Of a stretch of DNA of 64,000 nt, positions 41,741-50,586 are shown in pieces. This DNA is from Rhizobium sp. SL86. Lineage in GTDB: Bacteria; Pseudomonadota; Alphaproteobacteria; Rhizobiales; Rhizobiaceae. The notes beneath the pieces are model-generated. The model was not told where the DNA came from. It searched no databases and saw only the letters and a list, made by a program, of their open reading frames with translations. The stretch covers positions 695,001-759,000 of the forward strand of contig NZ_JAPPRJ010000002.1 of NCBI RefSeq assembly GCF_026672545.1. Direction: 5' to 3'. Position numbers and translations under genes: made by a program. Every line of letters begins with the position of its first letter. The first letter of the stretch is position 1.

Positions 41741-42715
41741 ATGAAACTAAGACTGGCAACACTTTTGAGCGCAGCTGCTGTCGTGGCACTATCCGCGCTG
41801 TCTGCACAGGCGCAGACCGTCCTCAAATGGGCGCATGTCTACGAAACATCGGAGCCTTTCCACACGGATTCCGTCTGGGCCTCCGAAGAGATCGCCAAAC
41901 GCACCAATGGCCGTTACAAGATCGACGTCTTCCCGGCCTCGCAGCTCGGCAAGGAAGCCGACATCAACCAGGGCCTGAAGCTTGGCACGGTCGACATCAT
42001 CATTTCCGGTTCGAGCTTTGCCGCGCGTGACCACAAGCCGATCGGCGTGACCTATTACCCCTACACGTTCCGTGACCCAAGCCATCTGCTGGCCTATACG
42101 AAGAGCGATGTCTTCAAGAAGCTCGCCAAGGGTTACGAAGAAAAGACCGGCAACCACATCACCGCGGTCAGCTATTACGGGACCCGGCACACCACCTCGA
42201 ACCGGCCGATCGCCAAGTGCGCCGACATGGCGGGCCTGAAGATGCGCGTGCCGGACGTGCCGGCCTATCTCGCCATGCCACGCGCCTGTGGTGCCAACAC
42301 CACGCCGATCGCCTTTGCCGAGGTCTATCTCGCGTTGCAGAACGGCACGGTGGAAGCCCAGGAAAACCCGCTGACGACGATTGAAGCCAAGAAGTTCTAC
42401 GAGGTTCAGAAGAACATCGTCCTCACCGGCCATATCGTCGACCATCTGAACACGGTCGTTTCCAAAAGCCGCTGGGCGAGCCTCTCCGACGAAGACAAAA
42501 AGATCTTCAGCGACGTGATGCTGGAAGCCGCCGCACGCACGACAAAGACCATCGAAGCCCGCGAAAAGGCACTGGTCGATGAGTTCAAGAAAAAGGGCAT
42601 CACGGTGACGGAGGTCAACAAGGCCGACTTCGAAAAGACCGTCATCGAGAAGGTCAAGCTCGAGGATTTCGGCTACGAAAAAGCCGATTGGGAAGCCATC
42701 CGCGCCATCAAGTGA
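41741..42715 (+). CDS. dctP: TRAP transporter substrate-binding protein (DctP family)
   Basis: A 324-aa periplasmic protein with a 25-residue signal peptide ending AQA. LKWAHVYETSEPFHTDSVW starts the mature domain. The key ligand arginine is in GLKMRVPDVPAYL (about residue 163), and QNGTVEAQENPLTTI is a strong DctP family signature. It belongs to the sialate/uronate/keto-acid-binding clade by general similarity. A hairpin follows its stop. Neighbouring UxuA/UxuB and idonate dehydrogenase genes point to hexuronate or aldonate uptake. Confidence 0.92.
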   Translation: MKLRLATLLSAAAVVALSALSAQAQTVLKWAHVYETSEPFHTDSVWASEEIAKRTNGRYKIDVFPASQLGKEADINQGLKLGTVDIIISGSSFAARDHKPIGVTYYPYTFRDPSHLLAYTKSDVFKKLAKGYEEKTGNHITAVSYYGTRHTTSNRPIAKCADMAGLKMRVPDVPAYLAMPRACGANTTPIAFAEVYLALQNGTVEAQENPLTTIEAKKFYEVQKNIVLTGHIVDHLNTVVSKSRWASLSDEDKKIFSDVMLEAAARTTKTIEAREKALVDEFKKKGITVTEVNKADFEKTVIEKVKLEDFGYEKADWEAIRAIK

Positions 42716-42724
42716 TCATCTTCG

Positions 42725-42750
42725 CCCCGGCGTCCTTCGTGGCGCCGGGG
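42725..42750 (+). promoter_or_regulatory. Intercistronic hairpin after the TRAP binding-protein gene
   Basis: CCCCGGCG (42725-42732) pairs perfectly with CGCCGGGG (42743-42750), ten bases after the DctP stop. It lacks a T-run, so partial attenuation or mRNA protection is likely, giving more binding protein than membrane subunits. Confidence 0.5.
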
Positions 42751-42789
42751 TCTGACACGTCTAAAATCAAACCATGATGGAGCCGATCC

Positions 42790-43365
42790 ATGACGGAGCA
42801 TCCGCACGCGCCGATCAGTGTGGAGGAGATGGCGCATGCCTTCGAGGAAGCTGCAGCGCCGGTCGATCTCTCCTCTTACGCAGTCGAAGACTGGGTTACC
42901 CTGCTTGTCTTCTGGGGTATGGGCCTCTCTGTCTTCCTGCAGTTCTTCACCCGCTACGTGCTGAATGACAGCTTCGCCTGGACGGAAGAGATTGCCGCCA
43001 ACTGCCTGGTCATCGTCGTCTTCCTGGGCTCGGTCATGTGCGTGCGCACCATGCGCCACATCCAGGTGGATCTCATCTACCGTTTCCTGCCGCCACACCT
43101 TGTGCGCCCGCTGCAGCTTCTGGTCGATACAGTCGGCATTGCCTTCTTCGCCTACATCACCTGGCTGATGTGGCGTTACCTGGAGATTGTCGGAGAGGAA
43201 CGCATGGTCACCGTCGACCTGCCGCGCGGTTTTGTCTTCTACACCGTCTTTGCCGCCTTCGCGCTGATGTTCCTGCGCTCCGTCCACAATCTGATTAAGG
43301 ACCTGACCGGATCGCGCACGATCCGCGAACAGGCTGAAGATGACATTCATGCAGGGGGAATTTGA
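42790..43365 (+). CDS. dctQ: TRAP transporter small permease (DctQ family)
   Basis: A 191-aa membrane protein with four hydrophobic segments. The motif FTRYVLNDSFAWTEEIAANCLV (first part FTRYVLNDSF, then WTEE) and LGSVMCVRTMRHIQVDL are DctQ signatures. An unusual 45-residue hydrophilic N-terminus (PISVEEMAHAFEEA) precedes helix 1. It ends 3 nt before the DctM gene and forms the membrane complex with it. Confidence 0.9.
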   Translation: MTEHPHAPISVEEMAHAFEEAAAPVDLSSYAVEDWVTLLVFWGMGLSVFLQFFTRYVLNDSFAWTEEIAANCLVIVVFLGSVMCVRTMRHIQVDLIYRFLPPHLVRPLQLLVDTVGIAFFAYITWLMWRYLEIVGEERMVTVDLPRGFVFYTVFAAFALMFLRSVHNLIKDLTGSRTIREQAEDDIHAGGI

Positions 43366-43368
43366 TCG

Positions 43369-44775
43369 ATGTTGCTGCTGATCGGTTCCTTCATCCTGCT
43401 TTTGATCATCGGCACGCCGGTTGCGGTGTCCATGGCGGTCGCATCGCTTCTTTATCTGGTGATCTATGGCGTGGCGCCCGATATCATCGCCGCACAGCGC
43501 ATGATCGCCGGCGTCGAGAGCTTTCCGCTGATTGCCGTGCCCTTCTTCATCCTGGCCGGCAACCTGATGAACATCGCCGGCGTCACCGGCCGCATCTATC
43601 GTTTTGCGCTGGCGCTCGTCGGCTGGATGAAGGGTGGTCTCGCACAGGTCAACATCATCGGGTCGGTGGTCTTTTCCGGCATGTCCGGCACGGCGCTTGC
43701 CGATGCGGCGGGCATCGGCACCATCGAGATCAAGGCGATGAAGGATCACGGTTATCCGGTCGAGGCGGCCGTTGGCGTCACCGCGGCCTCCGCCACGCTC
43801 GGGCCGATCTTTCCGCCGTCACTCCCCTTCGTCATCTACGGCATGATGGCCAATGCCTCGATTGGCGCCCTGTTCATGGCCGGCATTATTCCGGGCGTCG
43901 TGATGACGGCGCTGATGATGTTGACGGTCTATGTCTTTGCCAAACGCAAGGGCTGGGGTTCGGACACGCCCTTCGAACTCAAGCAGTTGTTGGGAGCCTC
44001 GCTCGAGATCCTCATCGTGCTCGCCTTCCCGGCCGCGATCTATCTCCTGATCCTCGCCGGTCTCTCGGTCAATGTGGCCGTCCTGATCGGCCTTGCGATC
44101 CTCGTGGCGCTGGACTGGTATTTCGACTTCTCCGCCGTCATGGCGCTGATGACACCGGTGCTTCTGATCGGCGGCATGACGATGGGCTGGTTCACGCCGA
44201 CGGAAGCCGCGGTCGCGGCTGTCCTCTGGTCGCTCTTTCTCGGTCTGGTGCGCTACCGCACCATGACGCTGAGGACGCTCGCGAAAGCCTCCTTTGATAC
44301 GATCGAGACAACGGCATCCGTACTGTTCATCGTGACGGCAGCCTCCATCTTTGCCTGGCTTCTGACAGTCAGCCAGGCGGCGCAGCTATTCTCCGATTTC
44401 ATGTTCGGCCTCACCGACAACTGGTGGACCTTCCTGATCATCGTCAATCTCCTGCTGCTCGTTGTCGGCGCCTTTCTGGACACGATCGCAGCGATCAGCA
44501 TTCTTGTGCCGATCCTGCTGCCAGTGGCTGCACGTTACGGCATCGATCCGGTGCATCTCGGCCTCATCATCACGCTGAACCTGATGATCGGTCTGCTGAC
44601 GCCGCCGGTCGGCATGGTCCTGTTCGTCCTCTCGCGCATTGCCAAGCTCTCGGTCGAGCGGACGACGCTGGCAATCCTGCCCTGGATGATCCCGCTCTTT
44701 ATCGCCCTTGGGCTGATCACCTTCGTGCCGGCCATCACGCTTTGGCTTCCGACACAACTCGGTCTGATCCGCTAA
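43369..44775 (+). CDS. dctM: TRAP transporter large permease (DctM family)
   Basis: A 468-aa protein with about twelve to thirteen helices, somewhat longer than the usual 425-440. Signatures include PFFILAGNLMN (about 60-70), SVVFSGMSGTALADAAGIG, ATLGPIFPPSLPFVIYG and the C-terminal LNLMIGLLTPPVGMVLFV. The DctM subunit provides the sodium-coupled translocation path. The extra length lies in the middle, around residues 185-260. It overlaps none of its neighbours; the dehydrogenase gene starts 25 nt later. Confidence 0.92.
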   Translation: MLLLIGSFILLLIIGTPVAVSMAVASLLYLVIYGVAPDIIAAQRMIAGVESFPLIAVPFFILAGNLMNIAGVTGRIYRFALALVGWMKGGLAQVNIIGSVVFSGMSGTALADAAGIGTIEIKAMKDHGYPVEAAVGVTAASATLGPIFPPSLPFVIYGMMANASIGALFMAGIIPGVVMTALMMLTVYVFAKRKGWGSDTPFELKQLLGASLEILIVLAFPAAIYLLILAGLSVNVAVLIGLAILVALDWYFDFSAVMALMTPVLLIGGMTMGWFTPTEAAVAAVLWSLFLGLVRYRTMTLRTLAKASFDTIETTASVLFIVTAASIFAWLLTVSQAAQLFSDFMFGLTDNWWTFLIIVNLLLLVVGAFLDTIAAISILVPILLPVAARYGIDPVHLGLIITLNLMIGLLTPPVGMVLFVLSRIAKLSVERTTLAILPWMIPLFIALGLITFVPAITLWLPTQLGLIR

Positions 44776-44800
44776 ACTCTTGAGAGAAAGGCACAAACGA

Positions 44801-45844
44801 ATGAAGACGCGTGTCGCTCGTCTCTACGCACAACGGGACCTGAAGGTCGAAGAGGCCGACTATGCCCCGCCCGGCCCCGGCGAGGTGCTGCTGGCCATGG
44901 CCGCCGGCGGCATTTGCGGATCCGATCTCCACTATTATCAGGATGGTGGGTTTGGGCCGGTCCGGGTCCGCGAGCCGATCATTGCCGGCCACGAGGCATC
45001 GGGTTTCGTCGCGGCGCTGGGCGAAGGCGTGGACGGGCTGGCTGTCGGGCAACTGGTCGCCGTCAATCCGTCTCAGCCCTGCGGTCACTGCCGGTTCTGT
45101 GACATCGGGCAGCCCATCCACTGCCTCAACATGCGCTTCATGGGCTCCGCCATGCGCCTGCCGCACGAAAACGGCATGTTCCGCGACCGCTTCATCGTGC
45201 CGGCCATTCAGTGCCACGCGGTGGGTGGCGCTGTCTCGCCCGGCGAAGCCGCCTGTGCCGAACCGCTGGCGGTCTGCCTGCATGCCGTCGCACAGGCGGG
45301 TGACCTCACGGGACGCTCCGTGCTCGTCACCGGAGCAGGCCCGATCGGCCTGCTCGTCGTTGCCGCCGCCCGCCATGCCGGGGCGGGCGAGATCGTCGTG
45401 ACGGATCTGACGGATGCGGCGCTCGCCCGCGCGCCCGCCATGGGTGCGACACAGACCATCAATGTCGCCACCAACCCAGACGGTCTTGCGCCGTTCCAGG
45501 AGAACAAGGGCACCTTCGACGTCGCCTTCGATTGCTCGGCGGCAGGCCCTGCCCTGCGCTCGGTCTTTGCGGCGATCCGGCCGCGCGGCACCATCGTGCA
45601 GGTCGGTGTGACGGGAGACATGACGATTGCGCTGAATGCCCTTGTCGCCAAGGAAATCGTCTGGCGCGGTTCGCAGCGTTTTCATGACGAGTTCGCCCAG
45701 GCGGTCCGCCTGATCTCGACCCGCGGCATCGACGTGCGGCCGATCATTTCCCACACCTTTCCGCTCGAACAGGCGGTGGATGCCTTCGAGCAGGCCGGTG
45801 ACCGAACGGCCGCCTGCAAGGTGCAACTGACGTTCCAGTCGTAA
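44801..45844 (+). CDS. L-idonate 5-dehydrogenase-like zinc alcohol dehydrogenase
   Basis: A 347-aa medium-chain dehydrogenase with catalytic zinc ligands in GGICGSDLHYYQDGGFG (Cys) and AGHEASG (His/Glu), structural cysteines in CGHCRFCDIGQPIHC, and the NAD motif VTGAGPIGLL. GSDLHYYxxGG is the idonate/sorbitol dehydrogenase branch motif; IdnD acts on L-idonate giving 5-keto-gluconate. ATG 44801 follows AGAAAGG; a TTG at 44780 would add seven residues. Its place between TRAP and uxuA genes implies oxidation of an imported aldonate (L-idonate or L-gulonate), an inference. Confidence 0.86.
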   Translation: MKTRVARLYAQRDLKVEEADYAPPGPGEVLLAMAAGGICGSDLHYYQDGGFGPVRVREPIIAGHEASGFVAALGEGVDGLAVGQLVAVNPSQPCGHCRFCDIGQPIHCLNMRFMGSAMRLPHENGMFRDRFIVPAIQCHAVGGAVSPGEAACAEPLAVCLHAVAQAGDLTGRSVLVTGAGPIGLLVVAAARHAGAGEIVVTDLTDAALARAPAMGATQTINVATNPDGLAPFQENKGTFDVAFDCSAAGPALRSVFAAIRPRGTIVQVGVTGDMTIALNALVAKEIVWRGSQRFHDEFAQAVRLISTRGIDVRPIISHTFPLEQAVDAFEQAGDRTAACKVQLTFQS

Positions 45845-45866
45845 GACATTTTTCCGAGGATATTCC

Positions 45867-47066
45867 ATGAGACATACCTGGCGCTGGTTCGGGCCGATCG
45901 ACAAGGTGAGCGTGCGCGATGCCGCCCAGGCGGGCGCCGAGGGCATTGTCAGCGCGCTGCATCACATTGCGACCGGCGAGGTCTGGCCGGAAGACGAGAT
46001 CGCCCGGCGGCACGATGCGATCAGGTCCGGCGGGCTTGTCTGGGACGTGGTGGAAAGCGTTCCCGTGTCGGAGGACATCAAGACACAGACAGGCGACTGG
46101 CGGCGGCACATCGCCAACTGGCAGGAAACGCTGCGTCGCCTCTCCGCCTCCGGCATCCGCACCGTCTGCTACAATTTCATGCCGGTGCTCGACTGGACCC
46201 GCACCGACCTACGCTGGGAGATCCGCCATGGCGCCAAGGCGATGCGGTTCGATCTCGTCGAATTCGTCGCCTTCGACCTGCATATCCTGAAGCGCCCGAA
46301 CGCGGCGGAGGATTATCCGGAAACCTTGCGAGAGGACGCGGCCCGGCGCTTTTCCTCCATGAACGACGCCAAGATCGCGGCGCTGGGCAAAAATATCGGT
46401 GCTGGCCTCCCAGGCTCGGCGGATGGCTATACGCTTGCCCAACTGCTGGACAAGCTCAGGACCTATCAGGGCATTGACCGGAGCCGGCTGCAGCAGAACC
46501 TCGTTGACTTCCTGTCGGAAGTCACGCCGGTCGCCGAGGAGGTCGGCATCAATATCTGCGCGCATGGCGACGATCCGCCCTGGCCTTTGCTCGGCCTGCC
46601 GCGCATTCTCTCCACGGAAGAAGACTATGCCCACATGCTGCGTCAGGTCGATTCCCGCGCGAACGGCGTGACGCTCTGCACCGGTTCGCTCGGTGCCCGC
46701 CCCGACAACGACCTGCCCTTCATCGCCACCCGTTTTGCCAATCGCATCCATTTCGTCCACCTGCGCAACGTCACCCGCGACACCGATACCGTGCCCTGCT
46801 CCTTCTTCGAGGACGAACATCTGGAGGGTACGACGGACATGGTCGCGGTGATCGCCGCGCTGGTTTCTGAAGAAGCCAGACGCCGGGCGGAAGGGCGCGA
46901 GGATCATCGGATCCCCATGCGACCGGATCACGGCCAGGAAATCCTCGATGACCTGTCGCGCGGCGCTCAGCCCGGCTATCCGGCGATCGGTCGCCTGAAG
47001 GGGCTGGCCGAACTGCGCGGCATCGAGCGCGCGCTCACCCATGCCCGTTTTGGATTGGGGGTCTGA
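45867..47066 (+). CDS. uxuA: Mannonate dehydratase
   Basis: A 399-aa UxuA protein. It starts MRHTWRWFGPIDKVSV, the standard UxuA opening, and contains SALHHIATGEVW, VCYNFMPVLDWTRTDL, CAHGDDPPWPLLGLPR, CTGSLGARPDND and MRPDHGQEI, which provide the metal and catalytic residues (Cys, His, Asp, His). It converts D-mannonate to KDG in glucuronate catabolism. Its stop shares a base with the start of the uxuB gene. Confidence 0.95.
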   Translation: MRHTWRWFGPIDKVSVRDAAQAGAEGIVSALHHIATGEVWPEDEIARRHDAIRSGGLVWDVVESVPVSEDIKTQTGDWRRHIANWQETLRRLSASGIRTVCYNFMPVLDWTRTDLRWEIRHGAKAMRFDLVEFVAFDLHILKRPNAAEDYPETLREDAARRFSSMNDAKIAALGKNIGAGLPGSADGYTLAQLLDKLRTYQGIDRSRLQQNLVDFLSEVTPVAEEVGINICAHGDDPPWPLLGLPRILSTEEDYAHMLRQVDSRANGVTLCTGSLGARPDNDLPFIATRFANRIHFVHLRNVTRDTDTVPCSFFEDEHLEGTTDMVAVIAALVSEEARRRAEGREDHRIPMRPDHGQEILDDLSRGAQPGYPAIGRLKGLAELRGIERALTHARFGLGV

Positions 47067-48469
47067 TGACGTCGCATCTGTCGAACAGCGTCCAGCTCCC
47101 GCAAACGGTGCGCCAGCCGGGATATGATCGCGCCGCCTTGAAGCCCGGCATCCTGCATTTCGGGCTCGGGGCCTTCCACCGCGCCCATCAGGCGGTCTAC
47201 ACACAACGCGCCCTGCAAGACGCCTTCGGCCCCTGGGGCATCGTAGCGGTGAATCTGCGGTCCGCAGAGCCGGTAGAGGCTCTTCAGAACCAGGACGGTC
47301 TCTATTCCGTCACCATCCGCAGCCATGAAGGCGACCAGTCGGAGGTGATCGGCGCGACCGTCGACTGGATCTGCGCTGCGTCGGAGCGTGAGCGTGTTCT
47401 CGATTACCTCGCCCGACCCGAGATCCGCATCGTCACCATGACGGTGTCGGAAAAAGCCTACGGATTGGACCCGGCAACGGGCGGGCTCGATCTTGCCCAT
47501 CCGGCCGTTGCGGCCGACCTCAGGACGTCCGATGCCCCCTCCGGTGTGCTTGGTCTCATCGTCGAGGGACTGTCGCGCCGGCGGAAGGCCGGCGTGAAAC
47601 CCTTCACCGTGCTCTGCTGCGACAATCTGCCTTCGAACGGCAAGGTCGTCCGACGACTGGTTCTGGAGATGGCGGAACGGCGCGACCCCGGCCTTGCCGC
47701 TTGGGTGTCCGAGCACGGCGCCTTTCCGTGTTCCATGGTCGATCGCATCGTGCCAGCAGCAACCGACGAAACGCGCAAGCGGGCGCTGCGGTTGCTCGGG
47801 GTCGAAGATCGCCTGGCGCTCGACACCGAACCCTTCCTCCAATGGGTGATCGAAGATGATTTCGTGGACGGTCGGCCAAAATGGGAAGCGGGCGGCGCCA
47901 TCTTTGCCGATGATGTCGAGCCCTACGAAAAAATGAAGCTGCGCCTGCTCAACGGCACGCACACGCTTCTCGCCCATCTCGGTATCCTCCATGGCCTGGA
48001 CTATATCCGCGACGTAATGGCCGTTCCGCACCTTGCAGCGAAGGCGCGGGCGCATATGGAAGAGGTTGTTGCAACGCTGGACCCGGTGCCGGGCATCGAT
48101 CTGCCTGCCTATATCGATCAGCTTCTGGCGCGATTTGCCAATCCGACGATTGCCCATCGCAATATCCAGATCTCTCTCGATACCACACAGAAGCTTCCGC
48201 AACGCCTGCTCTCGCCGGCACTGGACGCGCTGTCGAAGGGACAGGATGCCAGCGCCACGGCTTATGCGGTCGGTGTCTGGATTGCGGCTGTCCGGCGTCG
48301 CGGCGACTGCGACGATCCGCGCCGGGAGGAGGTTCTGCAGGCCGCCGCCGCAATGCATGATGACGATCCGTCGGCGAGCTTCTTCGCCATCCCCGGACTT
48401 TTCCCGCCGCGCCTTGTGGAAACGCGGGCGTGGCGAGACAGGGTCAACGCCGCCATCAAAACGTTCTGA
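47066..48469 (+). CDS. uxuB: Fructuronate reductase / D-mannonate oxidoreductase
   Basis: A 467-aa mannitol dehydrogenase family protein. The N-terminal LHFGLGAFHRAHQAVY is the NAD-binding region, VTMTVSEKAYG and CCDNLPSNG are family motifs, and KLRLLNGTHTLLAH has the catalytic K-x5-N-x3-H. UxuB reduces D-fructuronate to D-mannonate, the substrate of UxuA encoded immediately upstream. It is the last gene of the GntR/TRAP operon and is followed by a strong hairpin. Confidence 0.93.
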   Translation: MTSHLSNSVQLPQTVRQPGYDRAALKPGILHFGLGAFHRAHQAVYTQRALQDAFGPWGIVAVNLRSAEPVEALQNQDGLYSVTIRSHEGDQSEVIGATVDWICAASERERVLDYLARPEIRIVTMTVSEKAYGLDPATGGLDLAHPAVAADLRTSDAPSGVLGLIVEGLSRRRKAGVKPFTVLCCDNLPSNGKVVRRLVLEMAERRDPGLAAWVSEHGAFPCSMVDRIVPAATDETRKRALRLLGVEDRLALDTEPFLQWVIEDDFVDGRPKWEAGGAIFADDVEPYEKMKLRLLNGTHTLLAHLGILHGLDYIRDVMAVPHLAAKARAHMEEVVATLDPVPGIDLPAYIDQLLARFANPTIAHRNIQISLDTTQKLPQRLLSPALDALSKGQDASATAYAVGVWIAAVRRRGDCDDPRREEVLQAAAAMHDDDPSASFFAIPGLFPPRLVETRAWRDRVNAAIKTF

Positions 48470-48492
48470 CGGCAGGCCTGAATTGGAACATG

Positions 48493-48528
48493 CGCACCTC
48501 CGCCCGAGGCGGATCGGGCGGAGGTGCG
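48493..48528. terminator. Bidirectional terminator between uxuB and the hydrolase gene
   Basis: CGCACCTCCGCCC (48493-48505) and GGGCGGAGGTGCG (48516-48528) form a perfect 13-bp stem with a 10-base loop. It lies between convergent stops at 48469 and 48558. A weak TTGT follows on the plus strand. Confidence 0.7.
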
Positions 48529-48557
48529 TTGTGGCGTCGAACCTTTAAGCGGCTCGA

Positions 48558-49532
48558 TCAGCCCTTGATGAAGGCCAGGAGATCCGGGTTGATCACGTCG
48601 GCATGGGTGGTCAGCATGCCGTGCGGATACCCCTTGTAGACCTTCAGCGTGCCGTTCTTCAGCAGCTTGACGGAGAGTTCGGCAGAGTCGGCGATCGGGA
48701 CGATCTGGTCGTCATCGCCATGCATCACCAGCGTCGGCACGGTGATTGCCTTCAGGTCTTCCGTCTGGTCGGTTTCGGAGAAGGCCTTGATGCCATCGTA
48801 ATGGGCCTTGGCGCTGCCCATCATGCCCTGGCGCCACCAGTTTTCGACCACGGCCGGATAGACCTTGGCGCCATCCCGGTTGAAACCATAGAACGGGCCG
48901 GCCGGCACGTCGTGAAAGAACTGCGCGCGATTGGCGGCAAGCGCCGACCGGAAACCGTCGAACACTTCCAGCGGCAGGCCGCCCGGATTGGAGGCGGTCT
49001 TCAGCATCAGCGGCGGCACGGCAGCCACGAGCACGGCCTTGGCCACGCGACCGGCCGGTTCGCCGAACTTCGCCACGTAGCGGGCCACTTCGCCGCCACC
49101 GGTGGAATGGCCGATATGCACGGCGTTGCGCAGGTTCAGATGCTCAACAACAGCAAAGGCGTCGGCGGCGTAATGGTCCATATCGTGACCTTCGCTCACC
49201 TGCGACGAACGTCCATGGCCGCGGCGGTCATGGGCAACGACTCGAAAACCCTTCTGAACGAAGAACAGCATCTGCGCGTCCCAGTCGTCGGACGACAGCG
49301 GCCAGCCATGATGGAAAACGATCGGCTGGGCCTCCTTCGGACCCCAGTCCTTGTAGAAAATCTGCACGCCGTCTTTGGTTTCGACGAAGCTGTGTGTCAT
49401 GGGAAAACTTCCTTCCTTGTGTGATTGGCTGGTTGGGCTGGCGGCAAAAGAGGGCATGGCAGACGCAGCAGACAGTGCTGCGCCGGCGACAAGCGCCTGT
49501 CTTCGGGAGATGAGGAAATGGTGTGGGTCCAT
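48558..49532 (-). CDS. Alpha/beta hydrolase, non-heme chloroperoxidase type
   Basis: A 324-aa protein. The catalytic triad is visible: GHSTGGGE (Ser), [10 protein letters not shown] (Asp) and YPHGM (His), plus the oxyanion HHGWPLS. It is similar to cofactor-free haloperoxidase/esterases (about 275 aa). The N-terminus to residue 32 reads [18 protein letters not shown], a Tat signal peptide, predicting export. An internal ATG ([11 protein letters not shown]) with AAGGAAGG upstream, at about 49400, would yield the standard cytoplasmic form. Both starts may be used. The gene shares its direction with dps. Confidence 0.83.
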   Translation of the reverse strand: MDPHHFLISRRQALVAGAALSAASAMPSFAASPTSQSHKEGSFPMTHSFVETKDGVQIFYKDWGPKEAQPIVFHHGWPLSSDDWDAQMLFFVQKGFRVVAHDRRGHGRSSQVSEGHDMDHYAADAFAVVEHLNLRNAVHIGHSTGGGEVARYVAKFGEPAGRVAKAVLVAAVPPLMLKTASNPGGLPLEVFDGFRSALAANRAQFFHDVPAGPFYGFNRDGAKVYPAVVENWWRQGMMGSAKAHYDGIKAFSETDQTEDLKAITVPTLVMHGDDDQIVPIADSAELSVKLLKNGTLKVYKGYPHGMLTTHADVINPDLLAFIKG

Positions 49533-49560
49533 GGCGGGTTCCCTTCGGCAATGTGTGGGA

Positions 49561-50079
49561 TCAGTGGGAGCGGCGGGTGATCTCGAAGAGGAACCAGTGG
49601 CGGCGTTCCGTCTCATCGATCCAGTTTTCCAGAACACTCGTCGTAGCGACGTCACCGGCGCTCGAGGCGAGTTCGTGAACCTGGCGCATGATGGCCGCGA
49701 GCTGCCGATTGTCGTCGCGCAGTTCGGCGAGCATGTCGTCCGGCGTCACGAAGGCGGCATCGTTGTCGAGCAGCCGCTGCGTGCGGGCGATGTGACCGAT
49801 GGAGCGAAGCGTCGAGCCGCCGATCTTGCGGGCCCGTTCGGCAATCGCATCGGTCATCGCAAAAAGCTCGGCACCCTGCTCATCCAAAAGCAGGTGATAA
49901 TCGCGGAAGTTCGGGCCGGACATGTGCCAGTGGAAATTCTTTGTCTTCAGGTACAATACGAAGACGTCCGCCAGCAGGGCAGACAAAGCTGCCGAGATGT
50001 CGCGAGCGGCATCTGACCCGAGATCGGTGGGGGTTGAAAGGTCGTGGCGTCGAAGCTTTTGCGCGGCTGTCGTGTCCAT
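49561..50079 (-). CDS. dps: Dps family DNA-binding ferritin-like protein
   Basis: A 172-aa ferritin-like protein of the Dps/NapA group. Ferroxidase residues lie in [24 protein letters not shown] (His, His, Asp, Glu), and the C-terminal helix ends [22 protein letters not shown] precedes ATG 50079; 11 extra codons are rejected. Dodecamers store iron and protect DNA from peroxide. The hydrolase gene downstream on the same strand, 28 bp away, may be co-expressed in oxidative stress. Confidence 0.92.
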   Translation of the reverse strand: MDTTAAQKLRRHDLSTPTDLGSDAARDISAALSALLADVFVLYLKTKNFHWHMSGPNFRDYHLLLDEQGAELFAMTDAIAERARKIGGSTLRSIGHIARTQRLLDNDAAFVTPDDMLAELRDDNRQLAAIMRQVHELASSAGDVATTSVLENWIDETERRHWFLFEITRRSH

Positions 50080-50586
50080 GGGGTTCTCCTTGAGACCTTC
50101 GAGGAACGGCAAGCCGTGTTGTCGGCCTGTCCATTGATGATCAACCTAAGCCAGCGGCCGGCGCTCCGAAATTGCCTGCTGGTGTAGTGCACCCCATACC
50201 AAGGTACAGTGACACTGGATGCGGCGAGGCGTTACGATTGGCTTCACCGCCGCCCCGATGCCCTGAAGGGCGGCCTGCCCAGCCTGCCGCAGCTGGGTGT
50301 TCGGCTTCGGCGCTCTCCCCTCTGCCGAAGCCGCGGATCTTCAGGATCCGCTATGGCCGCCCTTTGTCCTGGGGCGGCCATAGGCGGTTACGCTCCGGCA
50401 GACGACCGCACAGGCGATCGTGCGGGTGCTGCGACCTGACGCGCGCAACGCCATGGTTCGATCAGACAAGACCTTTCGTCTTGATCGACGCATTCTGCCG
50501 ACCTCCGACCGGGTGTGAGGGGCGACCTTCGGCTGGCAAATCGCTCTTGGACGGACGCGCATTGGCACATCGGGAAGTCTGGCATC
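50080..50586. other. Hairpin-rich non-coding region between dps and the histidine kinase
   Basis: This 507-bp gap separates divergent genes. Bases 50249-50486 contain six or seven inverted repeats in a row: 50249-50255/50268-50274 (7 bp), 50278-50283/50292-50297 (6), 50302-50311/50324-50333 (10), 50333-50339/50345-50351 (7), 50352-50362/50372-50382 (11), 50406-50411/50420-50425 (6) and AAGAC/GTCTT within GATC/GATC at 50460-50486. All stems listed are perfect. A plus-strand frame at 50172-50627 is rejected for R/P/C-rich composition. The region may be a structured leader of the kinase operon, a separate ncRNA, or a cluster of repeat elements. Confidence 0.6.

Noticed and set aside
46976..48358. 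460-codon minus-strand open frame opposite uxuB
   Set aside because: Antisense shadow; uxuB on the plus strand has intact family motifs.
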